In this document: piece by piece, positions 1 through 10,797 of the stretch
Layout of the letters: each line of letters opens with the position of its first letter
Numbering within the stretch: position 1 is the stretch's first letter
Notes under the pieces: model-generated
Told to the model about the DNA's origin: nothing
The model's database searches: none
The model's input: only the letters and a program-made list of their open reading frames with translations
Assembly: GCA_013823505.1 (NCBI GenBank)
Contig: PNMH01000065.1
Coordinates: forward strand, 1 to 22,404
Origin: Polaromonas sp.
GTDB lineage: Bacteria; Pseudomonadota; Gammaproteobacteria; Burkholderiales; Burkholderiaceae
Length of the DNA: 22,404 bases
Direction of reading: 5' to 3'
Translations under genes and position numbers: made by a program

Positions 1-1
1 C

Positions 2-613
2 GACGTCTGCACCGCCTGCATCGAAGCGTTCCGCCTGCTCACGCTCTACCTGAAGCCCGTGCTGCCTGCGCTGGCCTCGAACGTGGAAGCTTTCCTGCAA
101 GTCCAGCCGCTGCAGTTCAGCGACGCATCCAGGCTGCTGGGCGCTGGTCACACCATCAACGCCTACCAGCACCTGATGCAGCGCGTGGACGTCAAGCAGC
201 TGGAAGCACTGTTCGAGCCACCACCAGCGCCGGCCGTACCCGCCACCGTGCCCGGCGGTGAACCGATCGCCGACACCATCACCATCGACGACTTCAGCAA
301 GATCGACCTCCGCATCGCGCAGATCGTCAACTGCGAGGCGGTGGAAGGTTCGACCAAGTTGCTGCGCCTCACGCTGGATGTGGGCGAAGGCAAGACGCGC
401 AATGTGTTCAGCGGCATCGCCAGCGCCTACGCCCCTGAAGACCTGGTGGGCAAGCTCACCGTGATGGTGGCCAACCTGGCGCCGCGCAAGATGAAGTTCG
501 GCGTGAGCGAAGGCATGGTGCTGGCCGCCAGCCACGCCGACGAGACCGCCGAGCCCGGCATCCACATCCTGAACCCGTGGCCGGGCGCGAAGCCGGGCAT
601 GCGCATTCGCTGA
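2..613 (+). CDS. metG: Methionyl-tRNA synthetase, C-terminal part (5' end outside window)
   Basis: The reading frame is open from base 2, so the gene begins before the window; 203 C-terminal residues are visible. They comprise the end of the helical anticodon-binding region, a Pro/Ala-rich linker (about residues 74-90 of the fragment) and a C-terminal tRNA-binding (tRBD, OB-fold) domain. That domain opens with [14 protein letters not shown] and contains the [11 protein letters not shown] and [13 protein letters not shown] stretches typical of MetRS and Trbp111 proteins. The enzyme charges tRNA-Met with methionine in the cytoplasm; the tRBD raises tRNA affinity and supports dimerisation in the long bacterial form. 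The gene ends in TGA 5 bases before the stop codon of the convergent lipoprotein gene, with no T-rich terminator between them. Identification is secure; total length cannot be seen. Confidence 0.95.
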   Translation, partial: DVCTACIEAFRLLTLYLKPVLPALASNVEAFLQVQPLQFSDASRLLGAGHTINAYQHLMQRVDVKQLEALFEPPPAPAVPATVPGGEPIADTITIDDFSKIDLRIAQIVNCEAVEGSTKLLRLTLDVGEGKTRNVFSGIASAYAPEDLVGKLTVMVANLAPRKMKFGVSEGMVLAASHADETAEPGIHILNPWPGAKPGMRIR

Positions 614-618
614 GACCG

Positions 619-1137
619 TTACCGGTTTCGGTCCAGATCCGGATCCCGGACCGACATCGTGCGGATCACCCGCAGGTCGGCGTCGTAGACGACCGTGAAC
701 ACCTTGGAGCTGTCTGCGCCGGCACCGTCGAGGTAACGCCAGTCGTGGTGCGTCTCGCGCTTGAGCGCATACGTGGTGATCTTCATCGGCTTGCCCAGCA
801 TGCGCCGCACGTCTTCCATCGCCATGCCCGGCAGCACCCGCTCGAAGTTGCGCTCGGTGAGCACCTGGCGCAGCGCCGCCATGCGGCCGTCGGGACCGAT
901 GGTGATCATGTAGTTGACGTGGCCGGCGGGCTGGCGGTTGTACTCGTAGATTTGCGCGCCGTCCTCGCCGTCCCACACCGCCTCGGGTGCGCCAAAGCGC
1001 TCTCGCACATCGGCTTCGGTGGACACGCCCTCTTCGAGCTCGCTGATGTTCTTCGCGTCGCACGCGGCGAGCAGCAACACCACCGTCAAAGCGCCTGAAA
1101 GCCAACTCTTGCGAACAACATCGGTCCAGATACGCAT
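619..1137 (-). CDS. Lipoprotein with two BamE/SmpA-like repeats
   Basis: I place the start at the ATG at 1137, not at the upstream in-frame codon at 1197. It follows an AAAGAGG ribosome binding site (1145-1151) at 7-base spacing and gives an N-terminus ending in a lipobox. The 172-residue product has a charged N-region, a hydrophobic stretch and LLAAC with Cys26 as the predicted lipidated residue; Asp27 follows it. The mature part contains two similar units of about 60 residues. One is near 35-93 (EEGVSTEADVRERFGAP) and the other near 99-163 (LPGMAMEDVRRMLGKP). Each starts with the G-x5-V-x3-[FL]-G-x-P pattern of the SmpA/OmlA (BamE) family and ends in a beta-rich stretch. It is probably anchored in a membrane facing the periplasm. 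BamE proper is shorter, with one such unit, so this is a relative of unknown role rather than BamE. Confidence 0.8.
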   Translation of the reverse strand: MRIWTDVVRKSWLSGALTVVLLLAACDAKNISELEEGVSTEADVRERFGAPEAVWDGEDGAQIYEYNRQPAGHVNYMITIGPDGRMAALRQVLTERNFERVLPGMAMEDVRRMLGKPMKITTYALKRETHHDWRYLDGAGADSSKVFTVVYDADLRVIRTMSVRDPDLDRNR

Positions 1138-1144
1138 GCAACAG

Positions 1145-1151
1145 CCTCTTT
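1145..1151 (-). promoter_or_regulatory. Ribosome binding site of the lipoprotein gene
   Basis: On the minus strand the sequence reads AAAGAGG, 7 bases before the ATG at 1137. It decides the start in favour of MRIW over the upstream in-frame codon at 1197, whose extra 20 residues would bury the lipoprotein signal peptide. Confidence 0.65.
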
Positions 1152-1237
1152 CGAACGGGAAAAATTCAGTGTAAACCCGCACTCTTGAGGGCCACACCCG
1201 TCAGTTTCGCGAACCGTAGCCAAAGGTAACATGCCCC

Positions 1238-2881
1238 ATGTTTCAAGGACTGCCGCCCCTCGCTCCGTTCCGTCCGCGGCTGCTGCAAGACCTCAAGGGT
1301 TACAACCGCGACAAGCTCGCGCGCGATGTGGGCGCCGGCGCCACGGTCGGCATCGTGGCGCTGCCCCTGGCCATGGCGTTTGCGATTGCCAGCGGTCTCA
1401 AACCCGAAGCGGGCCTGTGGACGGCCATCATCGCGGGGTTCCTGATCTCGGCCCTGGGCGGCACCTCCATGCAGATCGGTGGCCCGGCGGGTGCCTTCAT
1501 CGTCATCGTCTACGGCATCGTCGAACGCTACGGCGTGGCCAACCTGCTGATCTCCACCGCCAGCGCGGGCGTGCTGTTGTTCCTGCTCGGGCTGTTCCGT
1601 CTGGGCACCTTGGTGCGCTATGTGCCGGTGACGGTGGTGATCGGATTCACCAACGGCATTGCGGTGCTCATTGCCCTTTCGCAGGTGCGCGACCTTCTGG
1701 GTCTGGACATCGACAAGATGCCAGCGAGCTTTTTCGGCCAGATCGGCGCCATCTCCAGCCACATCCACAGCCTCAACCCGTTCGCACTTGGGCTGGGCGC
1801 CCTGTGTGTGCTCGGGCTGGTGGTGTGGCCGCGCCTGTGGGCGGTGGATTCGCAGTTTCGCCGCCAGCTTGAGGCGATCGAGACAGTGAGCGCGCTCCGG
1901 GCCACCTCGCGCATTCCCGGCCCGGTCATCGCACTCGTCACGCTCTCGCTGCTGGCTTGGGCACTCAGTCTGCCGGTGGAAACGGTGGGCACCCGCTTCG
2001 GCGGCATTCCGCAAGGTCTGCCGGTGTTCGAACTGCCCCATTTTTCATGGGAAACCGTGCGCCTGCTGGTCACGCCCACACTCACCATCGCGCTGCTGGG
2101 CGCCATCGAGTCGCTGCTGTGCGCGCGCGTGGCCGACCAACTCGGTGACGCACCCAAACACGACCCCAACCAGGAGCTCATGGCCCAGGGCATCGCCAAC
2201 GCGGTGGTGCCTTTCTTCGGCGGCATGCCGGCCACCGGCACCATCGCGCGCACCGTGACCAACATCCGCTCGGGCGCGGCTTCGCCCGTGGCGGGGATGG
2301 TGCATGCGCTCACGCTGGCCGCCGTGGTGCTGCTCGCAGCGCCGCTGGCGTACCACATCCCTTTGTCGGTGCTGGCCGGCGTCCTGTTGTTCGTGGCTTG
2401 GAACATGGGCGAGTGGCGCGAGTTCGCGCGGCTCAAACACTTCAGCAACCACTACCGGTTGATGATGCTGTCCACCTTTTTCGTCACCATCATCTTCGAC
2501 CTCACGGTGGCGGTGGAACTCGGCCTGGTGCTCGCGGTGGTGCTGTTCGTGCGGCGCCAGAGCGAGATTTTCCGCGCCGAGCCGGTGGCGCGCACCGAGC
2601 ACCAGGCGACCTACAAGCTCTATGGCTCGCTGTTCTTTGGAGCGGTGGCCAAGATCGACCCCATCGTGGCGGAAGTGGAACGATCGTCCACGCCCGTGAA
2701 CGTGATGCTGGACGCCAGCCACATGATCTCGCTGGACACCACCGGGCTGGACGCGCTGGAGCAACTGCACAAGGCGGTGCACAAACGCGGCGGGCATCTG
2801 GGCATGGTGGGACTGCACCCGCAACCGCGCTCCCTGATCGAACGCTCCGGCTTCGCGACGCGCCTGAACACCTGCGAGTGA
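1238..2881 (+). CDS. SulP family anion transporter with C-terminal STAS domain
   Basis: The 547-residue product is an inner-membrane transporter of the SLC26/SulP family. A hydrophobic core (about residues 28-435) forms many membrane segments and includes GIVALPLAMAFAIASG and QIGGPAGAFIVIV, the signature stretches of the family's two pseudo-symmetric repeats. A cytoplasmic STAS domain occupies about residues 455-547, with DASHMISLDTTGLDAL matching the conserved D-x-[ST]-G loop. Family substrates include sulfate, bicarbonate and C4-dicarboxylates. Nothing nearby (no carbonic anhydrase, no sulfate-assimilation gene) settles which applies. The gene is divergent from the lipoprotein gene across 100 bases. 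A purine-rich AAAGGT lies 10 bases before the ATG; another ATG at 1231 is out of frame. A GC hairpin begins at its stop codon. Confidence 0.9.
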   Translation: MFQGLPPLAPFRPRLLQDLKGYNRDKLARDVGAGATVGIVALPLAMAFAIASGLKPEAGLWTAIIAGFLISALGGTSMQIGGPAGAFIVIVYGIVERYGVANLLISTASAGVLLFLLGLFRLGTLVRYVPVTVVIGFTNGIAVLIALSQVRDLLGLDIDKMPASFFGQIGAISSHIHSLNPFALGLGALCVLGLVVWPRLWAVDSQFRRQLEAIETVSALRATSRIPGPVIALVTLSLLAWALSLPVETVGTRFGGIPQGLPVFELPHFSWETVRLLVTPTLTIALLGAIESLLCARVADQLGDAPKHDPNQELMAQGIANAVVPFFGGMPATGTIARTVTNIRSGAASPVAGMVHALTLAAVVLLAAPLAYHIPLSVLAGVLLFVAWNMGEWREFARLKHFSNHYRLMMLSTFFVTIIFDLTVAVELGLVLAVVLFVRRQSEIFRAEPVARTEHQATYKLYGSLFFGAVAKIDPIVAEVERSSTPVNVMLDASHMISLDTTGLDALEQLHKAVHKRGGHLGMVGLHPQPRSLIERSGFATRLNTCE

Positions 2882-2904
2882 CCCCGGACGGCCCGACCCG
2901 GGGT
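2881..2904 (+). terminator. Candidate hairpin after the SulP gene
   Basis: ACCCCGG (2881-2887) and CCGGGGT (2898-2904) are perfectly complementary arms around a 10-base loop, starting on the last base of the transporter stop codon. No T-run follows, so if it ends transcription it would do so weakly or with Rho. Confidence 0.4.
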
Positions 2905-2913
2905 GGGGACCGG

Positions 2914-2919
2914 TAAAAT
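2914..2919 (+). promoter_or_regulatory. Candidate -10 element for DUF3460-scpA-nadB
   Basis: TAAAAT is followed by a GC-rich discriminator (CGCGCC). It would start transcription near 2926, giving a leader of about 26 bases before the DUF3460 ATG. It matches TATAAT in five of six positions, but I find no convincing -35 at 16-18 bases. It is an inferred promoter based on motif and position only. Confidence 0.35.
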
Positions 2920-2951
2920 CGCGCCTTTCCCCGCACCAGGCTCCGAACACC

Positions 2952-3164
2952 ATGTCCTTCTTCCGCCGCCCCGACTACAAGTCCGACGCCACGTTGTTCA
3001 TCGAACAACTCAAGGCCGACAAGCCGGGGCTGGAGCAGTCGCAGCGCCTGGGCCGCTCGCTCCTGTGGGACAAGGCCATCGACCGCAACCTCCAGGCCGA
3101 GGCCGAAACCGCGCGAGTGCCGCAGCAGCCCTACGTCTACCAGACCGGCTCCGACCACAGCTGA
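2952..3164 (+). CDS. DUF3460 family protein
   Basis: This small soluble protein has 70 residues, begins MSFFRRPDYKSDAT and is charged throughout, with no membrane segment or signal peptide. The N-terminal Y-x-S-D-A-T-x-F-[IL] pattern and the length match DUF3460, which I know mainly from Burkholderiales. The gene is 15 bases upstream of scpA on the same strand, and the DUF3460-scpA pairing recurs in related genomes. A link to chromosome segregation is therefore a guess from context. No catalytic residues are recognisable, and its biochemical role is not known to me. Confidence 0.8.
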   Translation: MSFFRRPDYKSDATLFIEQLKADKPGLEQSQRLGRSLLWDKAIDRNLQAEAETARVPQQPYVYQTGSDHS

Positions 3165-3179
3165 CCTGCAGCGTCTGCG

Positions 3180-4031
3180 ATGGGCAATGAAGTGCACACC
3201 CTGGACGAGGCCCCGCAAGGCCTCGACGCGGTGCTGCCCACCGTGGTGGACCACGTGGCGCTGGCGCGGCTGTATGGCGAGCCGCTGTTCGCCATGCCCA
3301 GGGATCTCTACATCCCGCCCGACGCGCTGCAGATCTTTCTTGAAGCCTTTGAAGGCCCACTGGACCTGCTGCTGTATTTGATCCGCAAGCAGAACTTCAA
3401 CATCCTCGACATCCCGATGGCGGCGGTCACGCGCCAGTACCTCACGTATGTCGACGAGATCCGCAACAGCAACCTCGAGCTGGCAGCCGAGTACCTGCTG
3501 ATGGCGGCCATGCTGATCGAGATCAAGTCGCGCATGCTGCTGCCGCCCAAGAAGACGGCCGAGGGCGAAGAAGCCGAAGACCCGCGCGCCGAGCTGGTGC
3601 GCCGCCTGCTGGAATACGAGCAGATGAAACTGGCCGCCCAGCGCCTGGCCGACGCACCTCAGTACGGCCGCGATTTTTTGCGCGCCCAGGTTTACGTGGA
3701 ACAGGCGTTGGCACCACGCTTCCCCGACGTGAGCGCCATCGACCTGCAAAGCGCCTGGCGCGACATCCTGAAACGCGCCAAGCTCGTGCAGCACCACAAG
3801 ATCAGCCGCGAAGAACTGTCAGTGCGCGAGCACATGAGCATCGTGCTGCGCCGACTGCAGGGTCGCAAGTTCGTCGAGTTCGGCGAACTGTTCGACCCTG
3901 AAAAAGGTTCACCCGTGCTGGTGGTCACCTTCATCGCCATGCTCGAACTGGCCAAAGAAACGCTGATCGAGCTGACCCAGGCCGAGGCCTTTGCCCCCAT
4001 TTATGTCCGCCTGGCGTACACGCCGAGCTAG
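3180..4031 (+). CDS. scpA: Segregation and condensation protein A
   Basis: This 283-residue protein is the kleisin subunit of the bacterial SMC-ScpAB condensin. The complex bridges SMC heads and helps organise and segregate the chromosome. The hallmark stretch FEGPLDLLLYLIRKQ is near residues 57-71 and is followed by the helical VTRQYLTYVDEI region. The middle is acidic and flexible (EGEEAEDPRAELVRRLLEYEQMK). The C-terminal winged helix (about 205-275) would contact the second SMC head. The N-terminus carries roughly 45 residues before the conserved core, as is usual for betaproteobacterial versions. A later in-frame Met at residue 39 is an alternative start. It lies between DUF3460 and nadB in what looks like one transcript; scpB and smc are not in the window. 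Confidence 0.93.
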   Translation: MGNEVHTLDEAPQGLDAVLPTVVDHVALARLYGEPLFAMPRDLYIPPDALQIFLEAFEGPLDLLLYLIRKQNFNILDIPMAAVTRQYLTYVDEIRNSNLELAAEYLLMAAMLIEIKSRMLLPPKKTAEGEEAEDPRAELVRRLLEYEQMKLAAQRLADAPQYGRDFLRAQVYVEQALAPRFPDVSAIDLQSAWRDILKRAKLVQHHKISREELSVREHMSIVLRRLQGRKFVEFGELFDPEKGSPVLVVTFIAMLELAKETLIELTQAEAFAPIYVRLAYTPS

Positions 4032-4043
4032 TCCTCTCCACAC

Positions 4044-5651
4044 ATGACCGACCTTCACCGCTTCGACGTCCTCATCATCGGCAGCGGCCTGGCCGGCCTG
4101 ACCGCAGCCCTGCACCTGTCCACCACCCACCGAGTGGCCGTGGTCACCAAGCGCGCGCTGCTCGACGGCTCCAGCAACTGGGCTCAAGGTGGCATTGCGG
4201 CGGTGCTGGCCGAAGGCGACAGTTACGCCTCTCACGTGGACGACACCCTGGTGGCCGGCGCAGGCCTGTGCGACCTGGAGGCCACGCAGTTCACGGTGGA
4301 AAACGCGCCCGCCGCCATCGCCTGGCTGCAGGAGCTCGGTGTGCCGTTTTCGCAGGAGCACGGCGAACTGCACCTGACGCGCGAAGGTGGGCACAGCCAC
4401 CGGCGCATCGTGCACGCGGCCGACGCCACCGGTGCGGCGGTGCAGGCCACGCTGATCGAACGCGTGCGCAACACGCCCGCCATCCAGGTCTTCGAGCACC
4501 ACATGCTCGTTGACCTGATCACCGACCGCAAACTGCACGGCCACGACCCCGCCAGCCAGGCGGCCGGGCGCTGCTTTGGCGCCTACGTCCTCGACACCGT
4601 GCGCGACGAAGTCGTGACCTTCAGCGCCAGCCACACCGTGCTGGCCACGGGTGGTGCGGGCAAGGTTTACCTCTACACCACCAACCCCGACACCGCCACC
4701 GGCGACGGCATTGCCGCGGGCTGGCGCGCCGGCTGCCAGGTGGGCAACATGGAATTCATCCAATTCCACCCGACTTGCCTCTACCACCCGCATGCCAAGA
4801 GTTTCCTGATCACCGAGGCCGTGCGCGGGGAAGGTGGCCTGCTCAAGCTGCCGCCACACCTGGGCAGCCACCGCTTCATGCCCGACCACGACCCGCGCGC
4901 CGAACTCGCACCGCGCGACGTGGTGGCCCGCGCGATCGACTTCGAGATGAAGAAACACGGGCTGGATTGCGTGTACCTCGACATCTCGCACCAGCCACCT
5001 GCCTTCCTGCAAGAGCACTTTCCCAACATCCTGGCGCGCTGCGCCGAACTCGGCATCGACATCACGAAGGAGCCGATTCCCGTGGTACCGGCCGCGCATT
5101 ACACCTGCGGCGGCATCGTGACCGACCTGGGAGGCCGCACCGACATCGCCGGCCTGTACGCCGTGGGCGAGACCACCTGCACCGGCCTGCACGGCGCCAA
5201 CCGGCTGGCCAGCAACTCGCTGGTGGAGTGCATGGTGTTTGCGCAGGGTGCCGTGAATGCCATCCGCACGGCGAGCGATGCGGTCGTGCCCGCCACGCCA
5301 GCGTGGGACGACAGCCGCGTGACCGACGCCGACGAGCAGGTGGTGATCTCGCACAACTGGGACGAGTTGCGCCGCTTCATGTGGGACTACGTGGGCATCG
5401 TGCGCACCAACAAGCGCCTGGAGCGCGCGGCGCACCGCATTGCGCTGCTGCAGTCGGAGATCCAGGAGTTCTATTCGCAATTCCACGTCACGCGCGACCT
5501 GCTGGAACTGCGCAACCTGGTGCAGGTGGCCGACCTGATCGTGATGTCGGCCATGTTGCGGCACGAGAGCCGCGGCCTGCACTTCAGCCGCGACTACCCA
5601 GGCATGCTGCCGGTGGCGAAACCCACGATCCTGGTCCCGCCGGCTCGCTGA
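4044..5651 (+). CDS. nadB: L-aspartate oxidase
   Basis: This FAD enzyme of 535 residues oxidises L-aspartate to iminoaspartate, the first step of de novo NAD synthesis; oxygen or fumarate re-oxidises the flavin. The N-terminus carries the dinucleotide-binding motif IIGSGLAGL (about residues 9-17). The succinate dehydrogenase/fumarate reductase-like core includes [26 protein letters not shown], and the FAD-contacting [26 protein letters not shown] stretch in shorter blocks. A C-terminal helical domain follows. The iminoaspartate goes to NadA, encoded convergently with 6 bases between the two stop codons. The gene starts 12 bases after scpA without a clear Shine-Dalgarno, which suggests it is read from the scpA transcript. 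Confidence 0.95.
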   Translation: MTDLHRFDVLIIGSGLAGLTAALHLSTTHRVAVVTKRALLDGSSNWAQGGIAAVLAEGDSYASHVDDTLVAGAGLCDLEATQFTVENAPAAIAWLQELGVPFSQEHGELHLTREGGHSHRRIVHAADATGAAVQATLIERVRNTPAIQVFEHHMLVDLITDRKLHGHDPASQAAGRCFGAYVLDTVRDEVVTFSASHTVLATGGAGKVYLYTTNPDTATGDGIAAGWRAGCQVGNMEFIQFHPTCLYHPHAKSFLITEAVRGEGGLLKLPPHLGSHRFMPDHDPRAELAPRDVVARAIDFEMKKHGLDCVYLDISHQPPAFLQEHFPNILARCAELGIDITKEPIPVVPAAHYTCGGIVTDLGGRTDIAGLYAVGETTCTGLHGANRLASNSLVECMVFAQGAVNAIRTASDAVVPATPAWDDSRVTDADEQVVISHNWDELRRFMWDYVGIVRTNKRLERAAHRIALLQSEIQEFYSQFHVTRDLLELRNLVQVADLIVMSAMLRHESRGLHFSRDYPGMLPVAKPTILVPPAR

Positions 5652-5661
5652 GCGCGCTCAG
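5648..5661. other. 14-bp palindrome covering both convergent stop codons
   Basis: CTGAGCGCGCTCAG is perfectly self-complementary. It contains the nadB TGA (5649-5651) and, on the other strand, the nadA TGA (5658-5660). In either transcript it can form a 5-bp stem with a CGCG loop. No T-run follows on either side, so it is a poor intrinsic terminator. Confidence 0.55.
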
Positions 5662-6764
5662 GCCGCGCCGATGTTCGGCACCAGCGCGCCCGGGTCGTTC
5701 CCCAGGCGCTGCGCCCCGGTGAACGCCAGCATCCGGTCGATCGGCAAACGTGCCCGGGGGATCAGCGCCGGGTCGACGTGGATTTCGTTCAGACCCTTTT
5801 CGAGGATCTGTGCCACACCGGCCAGGCCATTCATGGCCATCCAGGGGCAGTGCGCGCAGCTCTTGCAGGTGGCGCTGTTGCCGGCGGTAGGCGCTTCGAT
5901 GAACACCTTGCCCGGGTTCTGCTGGCGCAGCATGTGCATCATGCCGTTGTCGGTGGCCACGATGAACTCCGGCGCGTCCATCTCGCGCGCCGCGCGCAAG
6001 ATGGCCGAGGTGGAGCCCACCGAGTCGGCCAGCGCGATCACATCGGCCGGGCTCTCCGGGTGCACCAGCACCTTGGCCTGCGGATGCTCCTTCATCAGTG
6101 CCTGCAGCTCGAAGGCCTTGAACTCGTCGTGCACGATGCAGGCACCGCCCCACATCACCATGTCGGCACCGGTCTCCCGCTGGATGTAACCGCCCAGGTG
6201 CTTGTCGGGTGCCCACAGGATCTTGTGGCCCTTGTCCTTCAGGGCGGCCACGATGTCGAGCGCACAGCTGGACGTGACCAGCCAGTCCGAACGCGCCTTC
6301 ACCGCTGCGCTGGTGTTGGCATAGACCACCACGGTGCGGTCCGGGTGCGCATCGCAGAACGCGCTGAAATCGTCGATGGGGCAACCCAGGTCGAGCGAGC
6401 AGTTGGCGTCGAGGTCGGGCATGAGCACGGTCTTCTCCGGGCTCAGGATCTTGGCGGTCTCGCCCATGAAGCGCACACCCGAGACGATCAGCGTTTGCGC
6501 TGCGTGGTCGCGACCGAAGCGCGCCATCTCCAGCGAGTCGCTCACGATGCCACCGGTCTCGATGGCCAGGTCCTGCAGATCGGGGTGCACGTAGTAGTGC
6601 GACACCATCACCGCGTTGCGTTCTTTCAGCAGGCGGCGGATCTTGTCTTTCAACTCGGCTCGCTGCTTGGGCCCCGGCTCCACCGGAACGCGGGCCCAGG
6701 CGTGCTGCGTGGGGCAGGCGGGTTGTTCGTATTCGACGTCAATGACGTTGGCTTCGGTGTTCAT
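5658..6764 (-). CDS. nadA: Quinolinate synthase, [4Fe-4S] enzyme
   Basis: This protein of 368 residues condenses iminoaspartate with dihydroxyacetone phosphate to quinolinate. It uses an oxygen-sensitive [4Fe-4S] cluster bound by three cysteines. The likely ligands are Cys122 in NCSLDLGCP, Cys209 in [11 protein letters not shown] and Cys306, the last of the CxxCxxC set at 300-306. Substrate residues are visible in [15 protein letters not shown] (about 53-67), [15 protein letters not shown] and the HPES motif. It is the second gene of a nadC-nadA unit: 19 bases separate it from nadC, with an AAGGA ribosome binding site about 6 bases before its ATG. The length is in the usual range for the long form of NadA. 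Confidence 0.96.
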   Translation of the reverse strand: MNTEANVIDVEYEQPACPTQHAWARVPVEPGPKQRAELKDKIRRLLKERNAVMVSHYYVHPDLQDLAIETGGIVSDSLEMARFGRDHAAQTLIVSGVRFMGETAKILSPEKTVLMPDLDANCSLDLGCPIDDFSAFCDAHPDRTVVVYANTSAAVKARSDWLVTSSCALDIVAALKDKGHKILWAPDKHLGGYIQRETGADMVMWGGACIVHDEFKAFELQALMKEHPQAKVLVHPESPADVIALADSVGSTSAILRAAREMDAPEFIVATDNGMMHMLRQQNPGKVFIEAPTAGNSATCKSCAHCPWMAMNGLAGVAQILEKGLNEIHVDPALIPRARLPIDRMLAFTGAQRLGNDPGALVPNIGAA

Positions 6765-6783
6765 GAGTGTCCTTGTCGACGCG

Positions 6784-9461
<2,678 letters not shown>

Positions 9462-9478
9462 CCACCGGAGGTCTCGCC

Positions 9479-9724
9479 ATGCTCCAGCTGCGCCCCAACT
9501 GCGAATGCTGCAACCGATACCTGCCCAACGAATCGCTGGACGCGCGAATCTGCACCTTTGAATGCACGTTCTGCAAGGACTGCGTTGAAACGAAATTGAA
9601 CAACACCTGTCCGAACTGCGGCGGGGAGCTGGTGCGCCGCCCGCGCCGGCCGGCGGCGGCGCTGGCTCGCAACCCTGCGTCGACCGAGCGGGTGTTCAAC
9701 CCGGCGGGGTGCGCGCCTCGGTGA
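9479..9724 (+). CDS. DUF1272 family cysteine-rich small protein
   Basis: This 81-residue soluble protein is rich in paired cysteines: a CxCC cluster near the N-terminus, then CTFECTFCKDC, then CPNCGG. The spacing resembles a compact zinc-ribbon or treble-clef and matches DUF1272. The first 55 residues hold the conserved core; the rest is an Arg/Pro/Ala-rich tail. A strong GGAGG ribosome binding site (9467-9471) sits 7 bases before the ATG, and only 17 bases separate it from panC, so it is probably the third gene of panBC-DUF1272. Metal binding is inferred from cysteine spacing. Its role is unknown, and adjacency to panBC does not by itself show a role in CoA synthesis. Confidence 0.85.
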   Translation: MLQLRPNCECCNRYLPNESLDARICTFECTFCKDCVETKLNNTCPNCGGELVRRPRRPAAALARNPASTERVFNPAGCAPR

Positions 9725-9733
9725 ATGGGGTGC

Positions 9734-9753
9734 CGGGCAAGCTGACTTGCCCG
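9734..9753. terminator. Hairpin between convergent DUF1272 and gpsA
   Basis: CGGGCAAG (9734-9741) and CTTGCCCG (9746-9753) form a perfect 8-bp stem with a CTGA loop in the 34-base convergent gap. No T-run lies on either side. It may act as a bidirectional pause or 3'-end stabiliser rather than a classical intrinsic terminator. Confidence 0.45.
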
Positions 9754-9758
9754 ACGCT

Positions 9759-10775
9759 TCAGAGCAGTTCGTCCTTGGGGTCGCGCCCCATGAGCAGGGC
9801 CACCGCCTGCGCAGGCAAAAGGCCGCCGTCGAGCAGGGCCACCACCGCGTCGGTGATGGGCATGTCCACACCCAGTGATCGTGCGCGTTGCGCCACCGTG
9901 CGGGCGCTGTAAACACCTTCGGCCACATGGCCAAGCGAATTCACCGCCTGCTGCATGCTCATGCCCTGCGCGAGCAACTGGCCCACCTTGCGGTTGCGCG
10001 AGAGGTCGCCGGTCGCGGTGAGCACCAGATCGCCCAGGCCCGAGAGACCCATGAAGGTTTCCGCCTTGGCGCCGAGGGCCAGCCCCAGGCGGGTCATCTC
10101 GGCCAAGCCGCGTGTGATGAGCGCAGCCCGTGCGTTCAAACCCAGACCGAGACCGTCACACAGGCCTGTGGCGATGGCCAACACATTCTTCACCGCGCCG
10201 CCCACCTCAACACCCACGATGTCGTCGTTGGCGTACACGCGCAACGTGGAACTGTGAAAGGCAGCCACCAACGTGTCGCGCACGCTGGCGTGTTCGCTGG
10301 CTCCCACCAGGGCAGTGGGCTGGCCGCGCGCCACTTCGAGCGCGAAGCTCGGGCCACTCAACACGCCGGCCTGCAAATCGGGCGCCACCTGCGCACGCAC
10401 CTCGTGGCCCAGCAAGCCGGTGCCTCCTGCCGTTGGCGCTTCGAAACCTTTGCACAACCACGCCACGGGAATGCGCTGATCCGACAGCAGCGTGAGCATG
10501 TCGCGCAGCCCCGCCATGGGCGTGGCGACGATCACGAGGTCGGCGCCATCGAGCAAGGTCGAGCCACTGTGCAGCGGCCCGGTGGCAATGTGCACCGCGC
10601 CCGGCACCGCCACCCCGCTCAGGTAGCGGCGGTTTTCGCGGTGTTGTTGCAGGTCGGCGGCCTGCTGCGCATCGCGCGCCCATAGCGAGACGCGCTGGCC
10701 CGCGTCCGCCGGGCGCACGGCGCTGATGGCCAGCGCAGTGCCCCAGGCGCCCGCGCCAAGCACGACGATGTTCAT
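9759..10775 (-). CDS. gpsA: Glycerol-3-phosphate dehydrogenase [NAD(P)+]
   Basis: This cytoplasmic enzyme of 338 residues reduces dihydroxyacetone phosphate to sn-glycerol 3-phosphate for phospholipid synthesis. The start at 10775 gives [16 protein letters not shown], with the Rossmann motif GAGAWG at residues 7-12. Extending the frame upstream only reads out of frame through secB. Other family blocks are [22 protein letters not shown], the [13 protein letters not shown] stretch with the catalytic Lys, and [14 protein letters not shown]. It is the last gene of the rhodanese-grxC-secB-gpsA set, 22 bases after secB. Confidence 0.95.
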   Translation of the reverse strand: MNIVVLGAGAWGTALAISAVRPADAGQRVSLWARDAQQAADLQQHRENRRYLSGVAVPGAVHIATGPLHSGSTLLDGADLVIVATPMAGLRDMLTLLSDQRIPVAWLCKGFEAPTAGGTGLLGHEVRAQVAPDLQAGVLSGPSFALEVARGQPTALVGASEHASVRDTLVAAFHSSTLRVYANDDIVGVEVGGAVKNVLAIATGLCDGLGLGLNARAALITRGLAEMTRLGLALGAKAETFMGLSGLGDLVLTATGDLSRNRKVGQLLAQGMSMQQAVNSLGHVAEGVYSARTVAQRARSLGVDMPITDAVVALLDGGLLPAQAVALLMGRDPKDELL

Positions 10776-10797
10776 CGGGCCGGTGCCGGGCAAGGCC

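Noticed and set aside
615..632. Near-palindrome around ACCGGT at the metG/lipoprotein junction.
   Set aside because: It has two mismatched steps, lies largely in coding sequence and forms no stable stem.
1166..2041. A minus-strand frame opposite the SulP gene that would overlap the lipoprotein promoter region.
   Set aside because: There are no domain motifs, and the sequence is Arg/Gln/His-rich; the SulP frame explains the region.
2502..3797. A 431-codon minus-strand frame across the end of the transporter, DUF3460 and scpA.
   Set aside because: It crosses three recognised genes and an intergenic hairpin, and its composition is typical of shadow frames.
3909..5582. A 557-codon minus-strand frame opposite nadB.
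   Set aside because: It has the same low-complexity His/Gln/Val/Gly composition, and nadB on the other strand is unambiguous.
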